Shown: positions 37,680 to 48,856, numbered from the stretch's first letter. The stretch is DNA of 64,000 nucleotides from Bradyrhizobium sp. dw_411 (GCF_018449695.1 NZ_JAAVUY010000001.1:186001-250000); one strand, 5' to 3'. The notes: generated by a model not told the origin, from the letters alone. Program-made: numbers and translations.

Positions 37680-38796
37680 TCGACACCGCATCGTCGGTGT
37701 GAATTTCGGTAACCACCGACATGCCCGGCAGCAAACGCTCCAGCAGCGGCTGGCCCTTGTCGAATTGAATTCGAACCGGAATGCGCTGAACCACCTTGGT
37801 GAAATTGCCGGTCGCATTATCGGGCGGCAACAATGCAAACTGCGATCCGCTGGCCGGTGAAATACGCTCGACGCGGCCATGCAGCCGCTGGCTCGGGAAA
37901 CTGTCGACGGTGACATCGACGGATTGGCCCGGTCTGACCCGGGTCAATTGGGTCTCCTTGTAATTGGCGATGATGTAGACGTCCGGCAGCGGCACGACGT
38001 TGATCAGGTTGGTCCCGATATTGACGTAGTCGTTCGGCTGAACTTCCCGCTCTCCGACGACGCCATCGAACGGCGCGGTAATTTTGGTGTAACCGAGCTT
38101 GAGCTTCGCCGAAGCCAGCGTCGCCTTGGCGGCTTCGATATCCGCGGCGCGCTGCCTCTTCGTCCCGTTCAGCACCTCGATCTGGTGGCGTTGTGCTGCG
38201 ATCAGCGCCCGGCTGGCCTTAACGTCCGCTTGCGCCCGGGCATAGGCCGCGACGGCCTGTTCGAGCTTTTGCCGTGTGCCGGCCTCGGTCTGCGTCAGCG
38301 ACTGTTGCCGCTGTTGTTCTTCGCGGGTTTCGACTTCCTGTGCCAAGGCCGAGACCTGCTGCGCCTCGGCCTGGGCGATGGTGGCGTATTGCAGCTCGAT
38401 CTGGTTGGCGAGATTGTCGAAGACGGCCTGCGCGCCGGCCACGCCGGCCTCGGCCAGAGCGACCTGGGCCTGATAGTCGGCGGGATCGATCTGTATCAGC
38501 AGATCGCCAGTCTTGACGCGCTGGAAATCGTCTACAGCGACGGTGAGAACCTCTCCCGAAACCCGGCTGCTCAGCCGGGTCAGGTCCGCTTTGATATAGG
38601 CGTCGTTGGTGGTCTGGATCACCGCATTGCCGGTCCATGCATCCCAACGCAAGGTGGCCAGCACGATAAATCCAAAGGCCACCAGCACCGCAAACAACGG
38701 GAGCGCGAGGCGGCGAATATGCGGACCGTATGACGAGGGCGGTAAACCGGTCTGACCTGCCGATGGTGCCGGCTTGACCTGATCCTGCTGACTCAA
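37666..38796 (-). CDS. HlyD family secretion/membrane fusion protein, EmrA-like
   Basis: Periplasmic adaptor of 376 residues anchored by one membrane segment (about 29-49). The biotinyl-lipoyl half-motifs flank a coiled coil (about 110-225), and the second half-motif reads ITAPFDGVVGEREVQPNDYVNIGT. It starts with TTG behind AGGGGGCG. With the overlapping MFS gene it forms an EmrAB-type pair that would pump hydrophobic compounds or other small molecules. No regulator gene lies next to it. Confidence 0.92.
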   Translation of the reverse strand: MSQQDQVKPAPSAGQTGLPPSSYGPHIRRLALPLFAVLVAFGFIVLATLRWDAWTGNAVIQTTNDAYIKADLTRLSSRVSGEVLTVAVDDFQRVKTGDLLIQIDPADYQAQVALAEAGVAGAQAVFDNLANQIELQYATIAQAEAQQVSALAQEVETREEQQRQQSLTQTEAGTRQKLEQAVAAYARAQADVKASRALIAAQRHQIEVLNGTKRQRAADIEAAKATLASAKLKLGYTKITAPFDGVVGEREVQPNDYVNIGTNLINVVPLPDVYIIANYKETQLTRVRPGQSVDVTVDSFPSQRLHGRVERISPASGSQFALLPPDNATGNFTKVVQRIPVRIQFDKGQPLLERLLPGMSVVTEIHTDDAVSNAGK

Positions 38797-38874
38797 AGAC
38801 GCCCCCTGTCACTCATGCTTGCCGCGCGAAAAAGAAACATTCCGCGTGGCGATCGTGGATACCAAGATGATGCC

Positions 38875-39666
38875 TTAAACCGTCTTTTCAGGCCAGCGGC
38901 AGAGATCGTTGATCAGACACACCTCGCACCGCGGCTTGCGTGCGAGGCAGGTATAGCGGCCATGCAGAATCAACCAGTGATGCGCATGCAGCATGAATTC
39001 TGCGGGTATCACGCGCTCAAGCCCGAGTTCCACTTCCAGCGGCGTGTTGCCGGGCGCCAAACCCGTGCGATTGCCGACGCGAAACACATGCGTATCCACC
39101 GCCATGGTGTGTTCGCCGAACGCCATGTTGAGGACGACGTTGGCGGTCTTGCGGCCGGCGCCCGGCAACGATTCCAGTTCTTCACGGGTGCGCGGCACTT
39201 CACTGCCGAAATCAGTGATCAGTTTTTCCGACAGCGCGATGACGTTTTTGGCCTTGTTGCGATAGAGCCCGATGGTCTTGATGTAATCGCGAACGTTATC
39301 CTCACCCAGCGCCAGCATTTTTTGCGGCGTATCGGCGACAGCGAACAGCGCGCGCGTCGCCCTGTTGACGCCGGCGTCGGTCGCCTGCGCCGACAGCACG
39401 ACGGCGACCAAAAGCGTATAGGGGTTGAGATGTTCGAGCTCGCCCTTCGGCTCGGGATTGGCTTTACGAAAACGGTCGAAGGCTTCGTAGACTTCAGCCG
39501 GTGTCCAGGCCTTGTTGAAAATTGCCTTGTTCTTGGCTGAAGCCTTCGGCTTGGTCGGGGGCTTGGATTTGGCCGGAACCTTGGACTTCGAAGCGCTGGA
39601 TTTTTTCACCGCTGGCTTCGACGCTGGTTTCGCTTTGGAGGGTAGTCTGCGGGTGATTTTCGCCAT
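38875..39666 (-). CDS. nth: Endonuclease III with Lys/Pro-rich N-terminal tail
   Basis: Base-excision repair glycosylase/AP lyase for oxidised pyrimidines. The HhH-GPD core has LPGAGRKTANVVLN with catalytic K173, the catalytic D191 in AVDTHVF, and the Fe-S loop with Cys spacing C-X6-C-X2-C-X5-C near the end. Residues 1-46 form a basic tail of Lys, Ala, Pro and Ser not found in E. coli Nth (211 residues; here 263). The start codon is only 22 bp from that of the divergent DUF2244 gene. Confidence 0.95.
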   Translation of the reverse strand: MAKITRRLPSKAKPASKPAVKKSSASKSKVPAKSKPPTKPKASAKNKAIFNKAWTPAEVYEAFDRFRKANPEPKGELEHLNPYTLLVAVVLSAQATDAGVNRATRALFAVADTPQKMLALGEDNVRDYIKTIGLYRNKAKNVIALSEKLITDFGSEVPRTREELESLPGAGRKTANVVLNMAFGEHTMAVDTHVFRVGNRTGLAPGNTPLEVELGLERVIPAEFMLHAHHWLILHGRYTCLARKPRCEVCLINDLCRWPEKTV

Positions 39667-39688
39667 GATCCGGGTATACTGACAGGTC

Positions 39689-40207
39689 ATGACCGCAGGC
39701 AACGAATTTGATCCGCAGGCACAGCCGGAATTATTTTCGGCGCTGCTGACGCCGCATCGCTCGCTCAATAGCACCGGATTCCTGGTGCTGATGGGATTTC
39801 TCAGCGCGGTCAGTTTCGCGGCCGGCGTTGCTTTTTGGCTGATGGGCGCGTGGCCGGTGTTCGGCTTTTTCGGCCTCGACATTCTCGCGATCTACTGGGC
39901 GTTCCGGGTCAATTTCCGCCGCGCGCGGGCCACCGAGGAGATTTCGGTGACGCCGTCCGAACTGCGCGTGCGCCGGGTCAGCCATCGCGGCCATGTAGTC
40001 GAATTCGTGCTCAATCCGCTCTGGGTCCGGCTCGACCGCAAGACCCACGCCGAATTCGGCATCGAACGGCTCACTCTGGTCTCAAAAGGCCGCCGCTTCA
40101 CGATCGCGACCTTTCTCGGCCCGGATGAAAAAGCAAGTTTTGCCAATGCCTTAACGGATGCACTGCAGGCCGCGCGACGGGGTGTGACTTACAATCCGAT
40201 ATCCTGA
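39689..40207 (+). CDS. DUF2244 domain membrane protein
   Basis: Protein of 172 residues with two adjacent membrane segments (about 30-51 and 55-72) and a cytosolic C-terminal domain (EEISVTPSELRVRRVS and so on). The family is widespread in alphaproteobacteria with unknown function. It is divergent from nth with almost no space between start codons, so their promoters must overlap coding DNA. Only a weak AGG precedes the ATG. Confidence 0.87.
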   Translation: MTAGNEFDPQAQPELFSALLTPHRSLNSTGFLVLMGFLSAVSFAAGVAFWLMGAWPVFGFFGLDILAIYWAFRVNFRRARATEEISVTPSELRVRRVSHRGHVVEFVLNPLWVRLDRKTHAEFGIERLTLVSKGRRFTIATFLGPDEKASFANALTDALQAARRGVTYNPIS

Positions 40208-40360
40208 TTTGCTTTTTTTGACGCGTTTTCTACCGCAGATAAGTCTACGCAATCTGCGTAAGCTTGACTGCTATGCGAACCGGCGTCCACTTCGCTTGAA
40301 AACGCCACGTCGTCAGGAATCGGGTGGTTTGGCTATCGCACTGGCCCTACATCGTAAGGC

Positions 40361-41281
40361 ATGATGTACCCAGCCATGAATGACCACATGAACCTCGCCA
40401 TTAAAGACCGCCGGCTGGCCAAGCCGGGCTCGGAGAACGCGGCGCTGCGCGATTATGATTCGGTGCGGCGCGCGATCGCTTTCATCTCGGAACACTGGCG
40501 CACGCAACCGACCATCGAAGCGATGGCGGACGCGGCGAGCGTCACGCCCGATGAATTGCACCATCTGTTTCGCCGCTGGGCTGGGCTGACGCCAAAAGCC
40601 TTCATGCAGGCGCTGACGCTCGACCACGCCAAGGGCCTGCTACGTGACTCGGCCAGCGTGCTCGACGCCGCACTGGATTCCGGCCTTTCGGGCCCGGGGC
40701 GGCTGCACGATCTGTTCGTCACCCATGAGGCGATGTCGCCGGGCGAATGGAAGAACGGCGGCGCCGGCATGACGTTAAGATTTGGATTTCACCCCTCGCC
40801 GTTCGGGACCGCGATTGTGATTGCCAGCGGCCGCGGCCTGGCCGGTCTGGCATTTGCCGATCCAGGCGAGGAACAGCCAGCCTTCGCCGATATGCAGCGG
40901 CGCTGGCCGCGCGCAACCTATATCGAGGACACCGCCGGCACATCCGCGCTGGCGCAGCGCGTCTTCGATACCAAACTGTGGCGCGAAGACCAGCCGCTCC
41001 GCGTGGTTCTGATCGGGACTGATTTCGAAGTCCGGGTCTGGGAGACGCTGCTGAAGATCCCGATGGGCCGCGCGGTCTGCTATTCGGATATCGCCAACAA
41101 GATCAGGAATCCCAAAGCTTCACGCGCGGTGGGCGCTGCGGTCGGAAGAAACCCGCTCTCGTTCGTGGTGCCGTGTCACCGCGCGCTCGGCAAAAGCGGC
41201 GCATTGACCGGCTATCACTGGGGCATCACCCGCAAGCAGGCGATGCTGGGCTGGGAAGCCGGACAGGTCGGGATTCACTGA
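40361..41281 (+). CDS. AraC-type HTH fused to methylated-DNA-protein cysteine methyltransferase (Ada-like)
   Basis: Bifunctional DNA alkylation response protein of 306 residues. An AraC-type helix-turn-helix occupies about 35-130 (IEAMADAASVTPDELHHLFRRWAG, MSPGEW) and an O6-alkylguanine transferase domain about 138-303 with acceptor C272 in VVPCHRALGKSGALTGYHWG. The Ada N-terminal zinc domain with its methylphosphotriester-accepting cysteine is absent, so methyl-phosphotriester switching as in E. coli Ada cannot occur. Three in-frame ATGs (40361, 40364, 40376) compete; AAGG lies just upstream. Confidence 0.92.
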   Translation: MMYPAMNDHMNLAIKDRRLAKPGSENAALRDYDSVRRAIAFISEHWRTQPTIEAMADAASVTPDELHHLFRRWAGLTPKAFMQALTLDHAKGLLRDSASVLDAALDSGLSGPGRLHDLFVTHEAMSPGEWKNGGAGMTLRFGFHPSPFGTAIVIASGRGLAGLAFADPGEEQPAFADMQRRWPRATYIEDTAGTSALAQRVFDTKLWREDQPLRVVLIGTDFEVRVWETLLKIPMGRAVCYSDIANKIRNPKASRAVGAAVGRNPLSFVVPCHRALGKSGALTGYHWGITRKQAMLGWEAGQVGIH

Positions 41282-41293
41282 GTGTGTATAGCA

Positions 41294-41375
41294 CGTCATT
41301 CCGGGATGGTCCGAAGGACCAGACCCGGAATCTCGAGATTCCGGGTCCGATACTTCGTATCGCCCCGGAATGACG
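41294..41375. repeat. Dispersed intergenic palindrome, family B
   Basis: Second copy of the element at 24179-24259, again with CGTCATTCCGGG at the left, an inner CCCGGAATCTCGAGATTCCGGG palindrome and CCCCGGAATGACG at the right. It separates convergent genes. Confidence 0.88.
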
Positions 41376-41387
41376 GGCCCCGAATTG

Positions 41388-42011
41388 CTACCCCGCCAGA
41401 TCGAGCTTAGACGCCACCGTGGCGTCGGCGTTCAACCGATAAATGATCGGCACGCCAGTCGCGAGTTCGCGCTTCAGAATACCTTCCGGGGTCAGCTTTT
41501 CCAGCACCATGATCAGCGCGCGCAGCGAATTGCCATGCGCGGCCACCAGCGTACGCTCGCCGCGCAATACGCACGGCAAAATCTCCTGCACAAAATAGGG
41601 CAGCGTGCGCGCCAGCGTATCCTTCAGGCTTTCGCCGCCGGGCGGCGGCACGTCATAGGAGCGGCGCCAGATCAGGACCTGCTCCTCGCCCCATTTCTTG
41701 CGGGCATCATCCTTGTTGAGACCCGAGAGATCGCCGTAGTCGCGCTCGTTGAGCGCCAGATGCTTGCGAACGGGAAGACCGGTCTGGCCGAGTTCAGCCA
41801 AGGTCAGGTCGAGCGTATGCTGCGCGCGCAGCAAAGCCGAAGTGAAGGCGATATCGAATTGAAGCCCCTGCGCCTTCAATTTCCGGCCGGCATCTTTCGC
41901 CTCGGCGATGCCCTTCTCGGTCAGATCAGGGTCTTTCCAGCCGGTGAAAAGATTCTTCAGATTCCATTCGCTCTGGCCGTGGCGCACGAGCACGAGAAGA
42001 CGGTCGCTCAT
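41388..42011 (-). CDS. gpmA: 2,3-bisphosphoglycerate-dependent phosphoglycerate mutase
   Basis: Glycolytic enzyme interconverting 3- and 2-phosphoglycerate. The 207 residues have the phosphoacceptor H11 in [11 protein letters not shown]89 in [11 protein letters not shown] and the second histidine H159 in AAHGNSLRA. The protein is shorter than E. coli GpmA (about 250), as usual in rhizobia. It stands upstream of dapB-like spacing on the minus strand, separated from dapB by a palindromic repeat. Confidence 0.95.
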   Translation of the reverse strand: MSDRLLVLVRHGQSEWNLKNLFTGWKDPDLTEKGIAEAKDAGRKLKAQGLQFDIAFTSALLRAQHTLDLTLAELGQTGLPVRKHLALNERDYGDLSGLNKDDARKKWGEEQVLIWRRSYDVPPPGGESLKDTLARTLPYFVQEILPCVLRGERTLVAAHGNSLRALIMVLEKLTPEGILKRELATGVPIIYRLNADATVASKLDLAG

Positions 42012-42029
42012 TCCTGTTGTTCCGTTTTT

Positions 42030-42125
42030 TCCCGATCATGATCCGATTAGATCGGATCATGATCTCGTTTTTGTTTGCGCATGATCTCTTTCGGAAAACC
42101 GGTACCCACTTTTCCGGATCATGCG
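42030..42125. repeat. Palindromic repeat pair between gpmA and dapB
   Basis: The first part, around GATCATGATCCGATTAGATCGGATCATGATC in pieces, is a near-perfect palindrome. The second runs from GCATGATCTCTTTCGGAAAA through ACCGGTACCCACTTTTCCGG to ATCATGC, a form common between genes in Rhizobiales. Degenerate relatives with the ACCGGYRTCCACTTCG core lie at about 40276-40307 and 58470-58505. Confidence 0.75.
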
Positions 42126-42128
42126 GGT

Positions 42129-42944
42129 TTAAAAGTCGCTGAGCCCAAGCACATCGGCCATCGAATACAGTCCGGGCTTCTTGCCGTGGGCCCATAGCGC
42201 CGCTTTCACGGCGCCTTGCGCGAACATGGTGCGGTCCTCGGCCCGGTGAGTCAGCTCGATGCGTTCCATCGCACCCGCAAAGATCACGCTGTGATCGCCG
42301 GTGACGGTGCCGCCGCGCAATGACGCAAAGCCGATATCGCCGGGACGGCGTGCGCCGGTGATGCCGTCGCGGCCGCGCACCGAGCGCTGGCTGAGTGATA
42401 TCTGGCGGCCGGCCGCCGCGGCCTCGCCCAGCATCAAAGCAGTACCTGAGGGCGCGTCGATCTTGGCCTTGTGGTGCATTTCCAGGATTTCGATATCGAA
42501 ATCCTCATCGAGCGATTGCGCCACCCGCTTCACCAGCGCCGCCAGTAAATTGACGCCAAGGCTCATATTGCCGGACTTAACGACAATGGCGCGCGAGGTC
42601 ACGCTCTTGATCACGGCGTCGTCCGATGCCGAAAGGCCCGTGGTGCCGATGACGTGGACGAGGCCGCGCTCGGCGGCGATCGCGACATTGGCGATGGTCG
42701 CGCCGGGCACGGTGAAGTCGAGAATGGCGTCGGCATTCGCCGATAGCGTCCACAGATCGGCCGACAGTGCCACGCCATTGGCGGGCAGGCCCGCCAACAC
42801 GCCGGCGTCCATGCCCAGGAGGTCGGAGCCCGGCGCTTCCAGCGCGCCGGTGATGACGGCGCCCGGTGTTTCTGAAATCACGCGCGTCAGCGCGCGGCCC
42901 ATCCGGCCGCCGGCCCCCGCAACGATCAATCGCATCTCGGCCAT
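42129..42944 (-). CDS. dapB: 4-hydroxy-tetrahydrodipicolinate reductase
   Basis: Reduces hydroxy-tetrahydrodipicolinate with NAD(P)H for lysine and diaminopimelate, hence peptidoglycan. The 271 residues have the dinucleotide motif [12 protein letters not shown] (8-19), the catalytic H157 and K161 within [16 protein letters not shown], and full family length. AGAGGG precedes the ATG at 42944. The extended reading upstream to 43031 runs into a dispersed repeat and is rejected. Confidence 0.96.
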   Translation of the reverse strand: MAEMRLIVAGAGGRMGRALTRVISETPGAVITGALEAPGSDLLGMDAGVLAGLPANGVALSADLWTLSANADAILDFTVPGATIANVAIAAERGLVHVIGTTGLSASDDAVIKSVTSRAIVVKSGNMSLGVNLLAALVKRVAQSLDEDFDIEILEMHHKAKIDAPSGTALMLGEAAAAGRQISLSQRSVRGRDGITGARRPGDIGFASLRGGTVTGDHSVIFAGAMERIELTHRAEDRTMFAQGAVKAALWAHGKKPGLYSMADVLGLSDF

Positions 42945-43029
42945 GTCCAAAACCCTCTTCTTTGCCGTATAGCCGGGGCAGCCGGTTCCGGCAACCGATG
43001 GGCCACTGCTGACCTGCTTAACGCTGGTC

Positions 43030-43139
43030 ATTCCTCATGGTGAGGAGGCGCGTTAGCGCCGTCTCGAACCATGAAGGCCACCGCCCGCGCCACATTCTTC
43101 GAGACGCGCGGGAGAGCGCGCCGCTCAGGATGAGGAGGA
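43030..43139. repeat. Dispersed intergenic repeat, family A
   Basis: Begins with TCATTCCTCATGGTGAGGAG, continues through CGTCTCGAACCATGAAGG and CTTCGAGACGCGC, and ends with CTCAGGATGAGGAGG. Arms are less exact than in the copy at 34583. It lies between dapB and the DUF1330 gene. Confidence 0.82.
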
Positions 43140-43144
43140 TCTAA

Positions 43145-43447
43145 CTACGGCTGCGGCCCATCATAGCCTTCCACCACGAGAAGATCGGCGATCGAATGCG
43201 GCTGCCGCACCTTGATGTTGTCCTGATATTCCGGCGAGCGGTAGCAGGCCATCGCCGTCTCGTAGTCGGGAAATTCGATCACCACGTTGCGCGTGCGGCT
43301 TTGGCCTTCGACGCCGGAATACTTGCCGCCGCGCACGACAAACCGCCCGCCGAACTTCTTGAAGATGGCCGCGTTGGCCGCCGCGTAGGGCTTGTAGCCC
43401 TCCTCGTTGTGAACGTCGACGCGCCCGATCCAGTAGCCTTTTGCCAT
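43145..43447 (-). CDS. DUF1330 domain protein
   Basis: Small ferredoxin-like-fold protein of 100 residues, of the dimeric alpha-beta barrel type. MAKGYWIGRVDVHNEEGYKPYAAAN, FVVRGGKYSGVEG and VVIEFPDYETAMACYRSPEYQ mark the family, whose function is unknown. GGAGAG precedes the ATG at 43447, so the longer reading is rejected. It lies 20 bp after pyrF and is probably cotranscribed. Confidence 0.92.
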   Translation of the reverse strand: MAKGYWIGRVDVHNEEGYKPYAAANAAIFKKFGGRFVVRGGKYSGVEGQSRTRNVVIEFPDYETAMACYRSPEYQDNIKVRQPHSIADLLVVEGYDGPQP

Positions 43448-43467
43448 GGTGCTTCTCTCCGGTTTGC

Positions 43468-44208
43468 TTATGCCAATGCCGTCTTGATATCGGCCACGAT
43501 AACCTCCGCCACCGCCTTGGGGTCCGCGGCTTCGGTGATGGGACGTCCGACCACGAGATAATCCGAGCCTGCCGCAATCGCGCGCGCCGGGGTCATGATG
43601 CGTTTCTGATCGCCGAGGTTTGTGCCGGCCGGCCGCACGCCGGGCGTCACCAGACACATCCGGGGGGCGATGATCCCGCGCAGCGCCGTGGTCTCTTCAG
43701 GTGAGCACACGATGCCATCGACACCAAGTTCCTGCGCCTGCCGGGCGCGCGCGGCGACCAGATCGGGCACGCTATGGCGATAGCCCGCTTCCTGCAGATC
43801 GCTGTCGTCATAGGAGGTCAGCACCGTGACCGCGAGAATCTTCAATCCCGATCCCGCGCTCGCATCGACCGCCGCCTTCATGGTCTGCGGATAGGCGTGC
43901 ACGGTCAGAAAGGTCGCACCATGTTTGGCAATGCTCTCGGTGCCGCGCGCCACCGTGTTGCCGATGTCGTGCAGCTTGAGATCGATGAAGACCTTTTTGC
44001 CGGCATCCGCGAGCTGGCGGATTAGCGGCAAGCCGCCGGCGTAAGCGAGCTGGTAGCCGATCTTGTAGAACGTCACGCTATCGCCGAGCCGGCCGATCAT
44101 CGTTTCCGCCGCGGCGACATCGGGCAAATCGAGCGCCACGATCAACCGGTCGCGCAGAGCGATGTTGGAGAGCGGCGTGTCACTTGGAGCGATGCTGGAT
44201 AGCTGCAT
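43468..44208 (-). CDS. pyrF: Orotidine 5'-phosphate decarboxylase
   Basis: Last step of UMP synthesis. The 246-residue TIM barrel has the catalytic DxKxxD set D76, K78, D81 in [14 protein letters not shown] and the phosphate-binding TPGVRPAG loop near 190. It begins one base after the flavin reductase stop codon with GAGGTGAGG as RBS inside that gene. The run flavin reductase-pyrF-DUF1330 therefore looks like one operon. Confidence 0.97.
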   Translation of the reverse strand: MQLSSIAPSDTPLSNIALRDRLIVALDLPDVAAAETMIGRLGDSVTFYKIGYQLAYAGGLPLIRQLADAGKKVFIDLKLHDIGNTVARGTESIAKHGATFLTVHAYPQTMKAAVDASAGSGLKILAVTVLTSYDDSDLQEAGYRHSVPDLVAARARQAQELGVDGIVCSPEETTALRGIIAPRMCLVTPGVRPAGTNLGDQKRIMTPARAIAAGSDYLVVGRPITEAADPKAVAEVIVADIKTALA

Positions 44209-44209
44209 G

Positions 44210-44791
44210 TCACCTCACCTCGTGCTGGGAAACTTCGATCAATTGCCGCACCAGCGCGCCCAGCGCCTCGATATCGGCGGGATGTTTCAACCTGTCCATA
44301 TCATCATAGGCCTCGCCGGCGAACGACAGCGCAAGCTGATTGGGGATCACCATCGCCCGGCAGGCGGAAAGAATAAGCCGCAGCGCCGTCAAAGCGCGCG
44401 TCCCGCCCAATCTGTTTTCCGATGCCGCCGCGATCGCAAAGGCGCGGCCGTGAAACACCTGGCCGCGGGTTTCGTGCGCGTCGTGCACACGCGACACCCA
44501 GTCGATGGTATTCTTGAGCAATGGCGGCACCGATGAATTGTATTCGGGCGTGACCATCAGCACGCCGTGATGGGCGCCGATCATTCGCTTGAGATTGACC
44601 GCATGCTTCGGCACGCCGGATTTGCTCTGCAGATCGCCGTCATAGATCGGTAGCGGAAAATCGGCGAGCGACAGCCGCGTGACATCGACGCCGGCCTGCG
44701 CCAATTGATACGCCGCCGCCGCTGCGAGCTTCGCATTGTGCGAGCCGGTGCGCAGCGAGCCGGGGATCACCAGGATTTTCAGCGCCGACAT
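44210..44791 (-). CDS. NADPH-dependent FMN reductase family protein
   Basis: Flavodoxin-fold oxidoreductase of 193 residues. The phosphate-binding loop is [11 protein letters not shown] (9-19) and the [20 protein letters not shown] segment lies at about 82-101, as in ArsH/SsuE/chromate-reductase-like proteins. It would pass electrons from NADPH to flavin or quinones; the physiological acceptor is unknown. It overlaps no gene but abuts pyrF at 1 bp. Confidence 0.9.
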   Translation of the reverse strand: MSALKILVIPGSLRTGSHNAKLAAAAAYQLAQAGVDVTRLSLADFPLPIYDGDLQSKSGVPKHAVNLKRMIGAHHGVLMVTPEYNSSVPPLLKNTIDWVSRVHDAHETRGQVFHGRAFAIAAASENRLGGTRALTALRLILSACRAMVIPNQLALSFAGEAYDDMDRLKHPADIEALGALVRQLIEVSQHEVR

Positions 44792-44845
44792 GATCTAAAT
44801 CGCATTCAGGACGAACTAACGGCGGCGAGCGCACGCCGGATAGCA

Positions 44846-45448
44846 TCAGCCCTTGCGATACACCCACACGCGCGCCGGCGGAAGGTTCATCCAGATCCGC
44901 TCGGAGGCTTCTGTGGATACGCCGGGCAGCGATTTCGGAATCGGCGGCGCGACCGAATAGGTGAATTGCACAAAGGGCGCACCCGGTGCGAGCGCCAGGA
45001 AAGCATCACGAATGAGCTTCAGGCGGGTCAGCATCGGTTTTGTCACGAGCGGCAGGCCGGACACGACAGCGGACGCCGGCGCGCTCAGCACGTCCCAGAG
45101 CGAATCGCGCAGCGCATAGGCATCGCCCTGCACCACCTTGGCTTGCGGATAGCGATCGCGCAGCAGGGCGCAGAAGCCCGGATTATATTCAACCAGCACC
45201 AGCCGCTTCTGGTCGACGCCATGCTCGATCAGCGCGTTGGTGATCGCGCCGGTGCCGGGCCCGAGCTCAACCACCGGAGCTTCGGAATTGATGTCGACAT
45301 ATTGCGCCATGGTGCGGGCCAGTACGCGGCCCGACGGCATCACCGCGCCCATATGCAGCGGTTTCTCAATCCATGAACGAAGAAAACGCACCTCATCATC
45401 GAGACGAAGAGGTTTCTTCAACGCACGCACGGACGATTGCAGAGGCAT
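44846..45448 (-). CDS. pmtA: Phospholipid N-methyltransferase, PmtA-like
   Basis: Class I SAM-dependent methyltransferase of 200 residues. The SAM-binding motif is VVELGPGTGAIT (59-70); VVSGLPLVTKPML, VQFTYSV and the terminal NLPPARVWVYRKG resemble the Sinorhizobium-type PmtA that methylates phosphatidylethanolamine towards phosphatidylcholine. Position next to dnaJ fits Bradyrhizobium. Bradyrhizobium has several Pmt enzymes with different specificities, and an rRNA methyltransferase of the KsgA-like fold is a less likely alternative. Confidence 0.75.
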   Translation of the reverse strand: MPLQSSVRALKKPLRLDDEVRFLRSWIEKPLHMGAVMPSGRVLARTMAQYVDINSEAPVVELGPGTGAITNALIEHGVDQKRLVLVEYNPGFCALLRDRYPQAKVVQGDAYALRDSLWDVLSAPASAVVSGLPLVTKPMLTRLKLIRDAFLALAPGAPFVQFTYSVAPPIPKSLPGVSTEASERIWMNLPPARVWVYRKG

Positions 45449-45542
45449 GTCGCTACCAGGCGGGACCGCACGCGGCGGAAGTGTCAGAAAATGGTCATAA
45501 AGAGGTATAGGTAGCAGTCGAAACGGTCAAGCCGAACCGTCA

Positions 45543-46676
45543 TCAGGTCCCGGTGCGGGTACCAAAGAAGTCCTTGACCTTAGTGAAGAAACCCGCAGCC
45601 TCGGGTTGGGTTGCACCGGACGATAATTTTTCGAACTCGGCCAGTAATTCCTGCTGCTTCTTGGTCAGATTCTGCGGCGTTTCCACTACGACCTGGACAT
45701 ACATGTCGCCGGTCTGGCGCGAACGCAGCACGGGCATTCCTTTTGATGCAATGCGAAAGCGCCGGCTGGATTGGGTTCCAGCGGGAATTTTCACCTTGGT
45801 CTTGCCCTTGTCGATGGTCGGCACCTCGAATTCGCCACCCAGCGCCGCGGTCACCATCGATATCGGGACTCTGCAATGCAGGTCTGCGCCATCGCGCTGG
45901 AAGAATTCATGCGAAGCCAGCGACAGGAAAATATAGAGATCGCCCGACGGCCCGCCGCGCACGCCGGCCTCACCTTCGCCGGCCAGCCGGATCCGCGTGC
46001 CGTCTTCGACGCCTTGCGGAATATTGACCGACAAATTGCGCTCGCGCGTCACCCGGCCGGAGCCCGAGCAGGACGGACAGGGGTCTTCGATCATCTGGCC
46101 GCGGCCCTGGCAGCCCGGGCAGGTTCGCTCCAGCGTAAAGAAGCCCTGCGCCTGGCGCACCCGGCCGGCGCCGCCGCACATCGAGCAGGTCTTCGGCTTG
46201 GTGCCAGCCTTGGCGCCGATGCCCGAACAGGATTCGCAGGTCACCGAGACCGGAATCTCGATCTGGGCGGTCTTGCCGAGGAAGGCCTCTTCCAGCGTGA
46301 TTTCCATATTGTAGCGCAGGTCAGCGCCGCGCTCGCGTCCACCGCTGCGGCCACCGCGCTGCCCGGCCATGCCGAACAGGTCTTCGAAAATATCGGAAAA
46401 TGACGACGCAAAACCGGCGCCGAATCCGGGACCGCCGCCACCCTGCTCGAACGCGGCATGGCCGTAGCGGTCATAGGCGGCGCGCTTGTCGCCGTCTTTC
46501 AGAACTTCGTAGGCTTCGTTGATTTCCTTGAAACGGACTTCGCTTGAGGCGTCGCCCGGATTCTTGTCCGGATGCCATTTCATCGCGAGCTTGCGGAACG
46601 CCGACTTCAGCTTGGGCTCGTCCGCGGTACGTTCGACTTCAAGGGTTTCGTAGTAGCAGCGCTTGGTGGTGGACAT
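45543..46676 (-). CDS. dnaJ: Chaperone DnaJ
   Basis: Hsp40 co-chaperone that delivers clients to DnaK and stimulates its ATPase. The 377 residues show the J-domain with HPD (in MKWHPDKNP), a Gly/Phe-rich region (about 70-110), four CXXCXGXG zinc motifs ([32 protein letters not shown]) and the C-terminal client-binding domain. Full length. dnaK lies 143 bp upstream, with a terminator-like hairpin between them. Confidence 0.98.
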   Translation of the reverse strand: MSTTKRCYYETLEVERTADEPKLKSAFRKLAMKWHPDKNPGDASSEVRFKEINEAYEVLKDGDKRAAYDRYGHAAFEQGGGGPGFGAGFASSFSDIFEDLFGMAGQRGGRSGGRERGADLRYNMEITLEEAFLGKTAQIEIPVSVTCESCSGIGAKAGTKPKTCSMCGGAGRVRQAQGFFTLERTCPGCQGRGQMIEDPCPSCSGSGRVTRERNLSVNIPQGVEDGTRIRLAGEGEAGVRGGPSGDLYIFLSLASHEFFQRDGADLHCRVPISMVTAALGGEFEVPTIDKGKTKVKIPAGTQSSRRFRIASKGMPVLRSRQTGDMYVQVVVETPQNLTKKQQELLAEFEKLSSGATQPEAAGFFTKVKDFFGTRTGT

Positions 46677-46750
46677 CCGTCAAATCCGCCCGAAGTTTAT
46701 CCTCATTCCGAAAGAATGCAGATCAAGAGAATGCCGCCTTCGGCTTAACG

Positions 46751-46806
46751 AAAAATGACCCTCATCCTGGCCGGCGCGCTTAACGCGTCCCGAAGGATGA
46801 GGGTCA
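46751..46806 (-). terminator. Terminator-like repeat between dnaK and dnaJ
   Basis: A perfect 13-bp stem, 46756-46768 with 46794-46806, is followed on the minus strand by TTTTT (46751-46755). Its arms TGACCCTCATCCT match the family A dispersed repeats. It begins 13 bp past the dnaK stop and would reduce dnaJ transcription from the dnaK promoter. Confidence 0.75.
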
Positions 46807-46819
46807 TCGCAACTGCCAT

Positions 46820-48721
<1,902 letters not shown>

Positions 48722-48827
48722 GGTCCTCACATCCTTCTTCTTTTTGCGGCAGGTTGGCTGGGCCCTGACGGCGCACCAATCCAACTCCCCAACGATCAAA
48801 TACTCGCGATATTGCGACGGTGAGCCT

Positions 48828-48856
48828 CATATAGGAGGGGGGGCAGGCCCCGCAAG
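48828..48856 (-). promoter_or_regulatory. Candidate RpoH (sigma-32) promoter of dnaK
   Basis: Reading the minus strand, CTTGCG (48851-48856) and CCTATATG (48828-48835) are separated by 15 bases. This resembles rhizobial RpoH promoters (CTTG box, then a TATA-like box). It would give a leader of about 100 nt before dnaK. I see no CIRCE inverted repeat here. Confidence 0.5.

Noticed and set aside
34707..38796. Complete ABC uptake operon around the substrate-binding protein
   Set aside because: No permease or ATPase gene adjoins it; the neighbours are an MFS/HlyD efflux pair and an EI24 protein.
42945..43031. dapB extension upstream
   Set aside because: It runs into a dispersed repeat; the ATG at 42944 has a good RBS and family-standard N-terminus.
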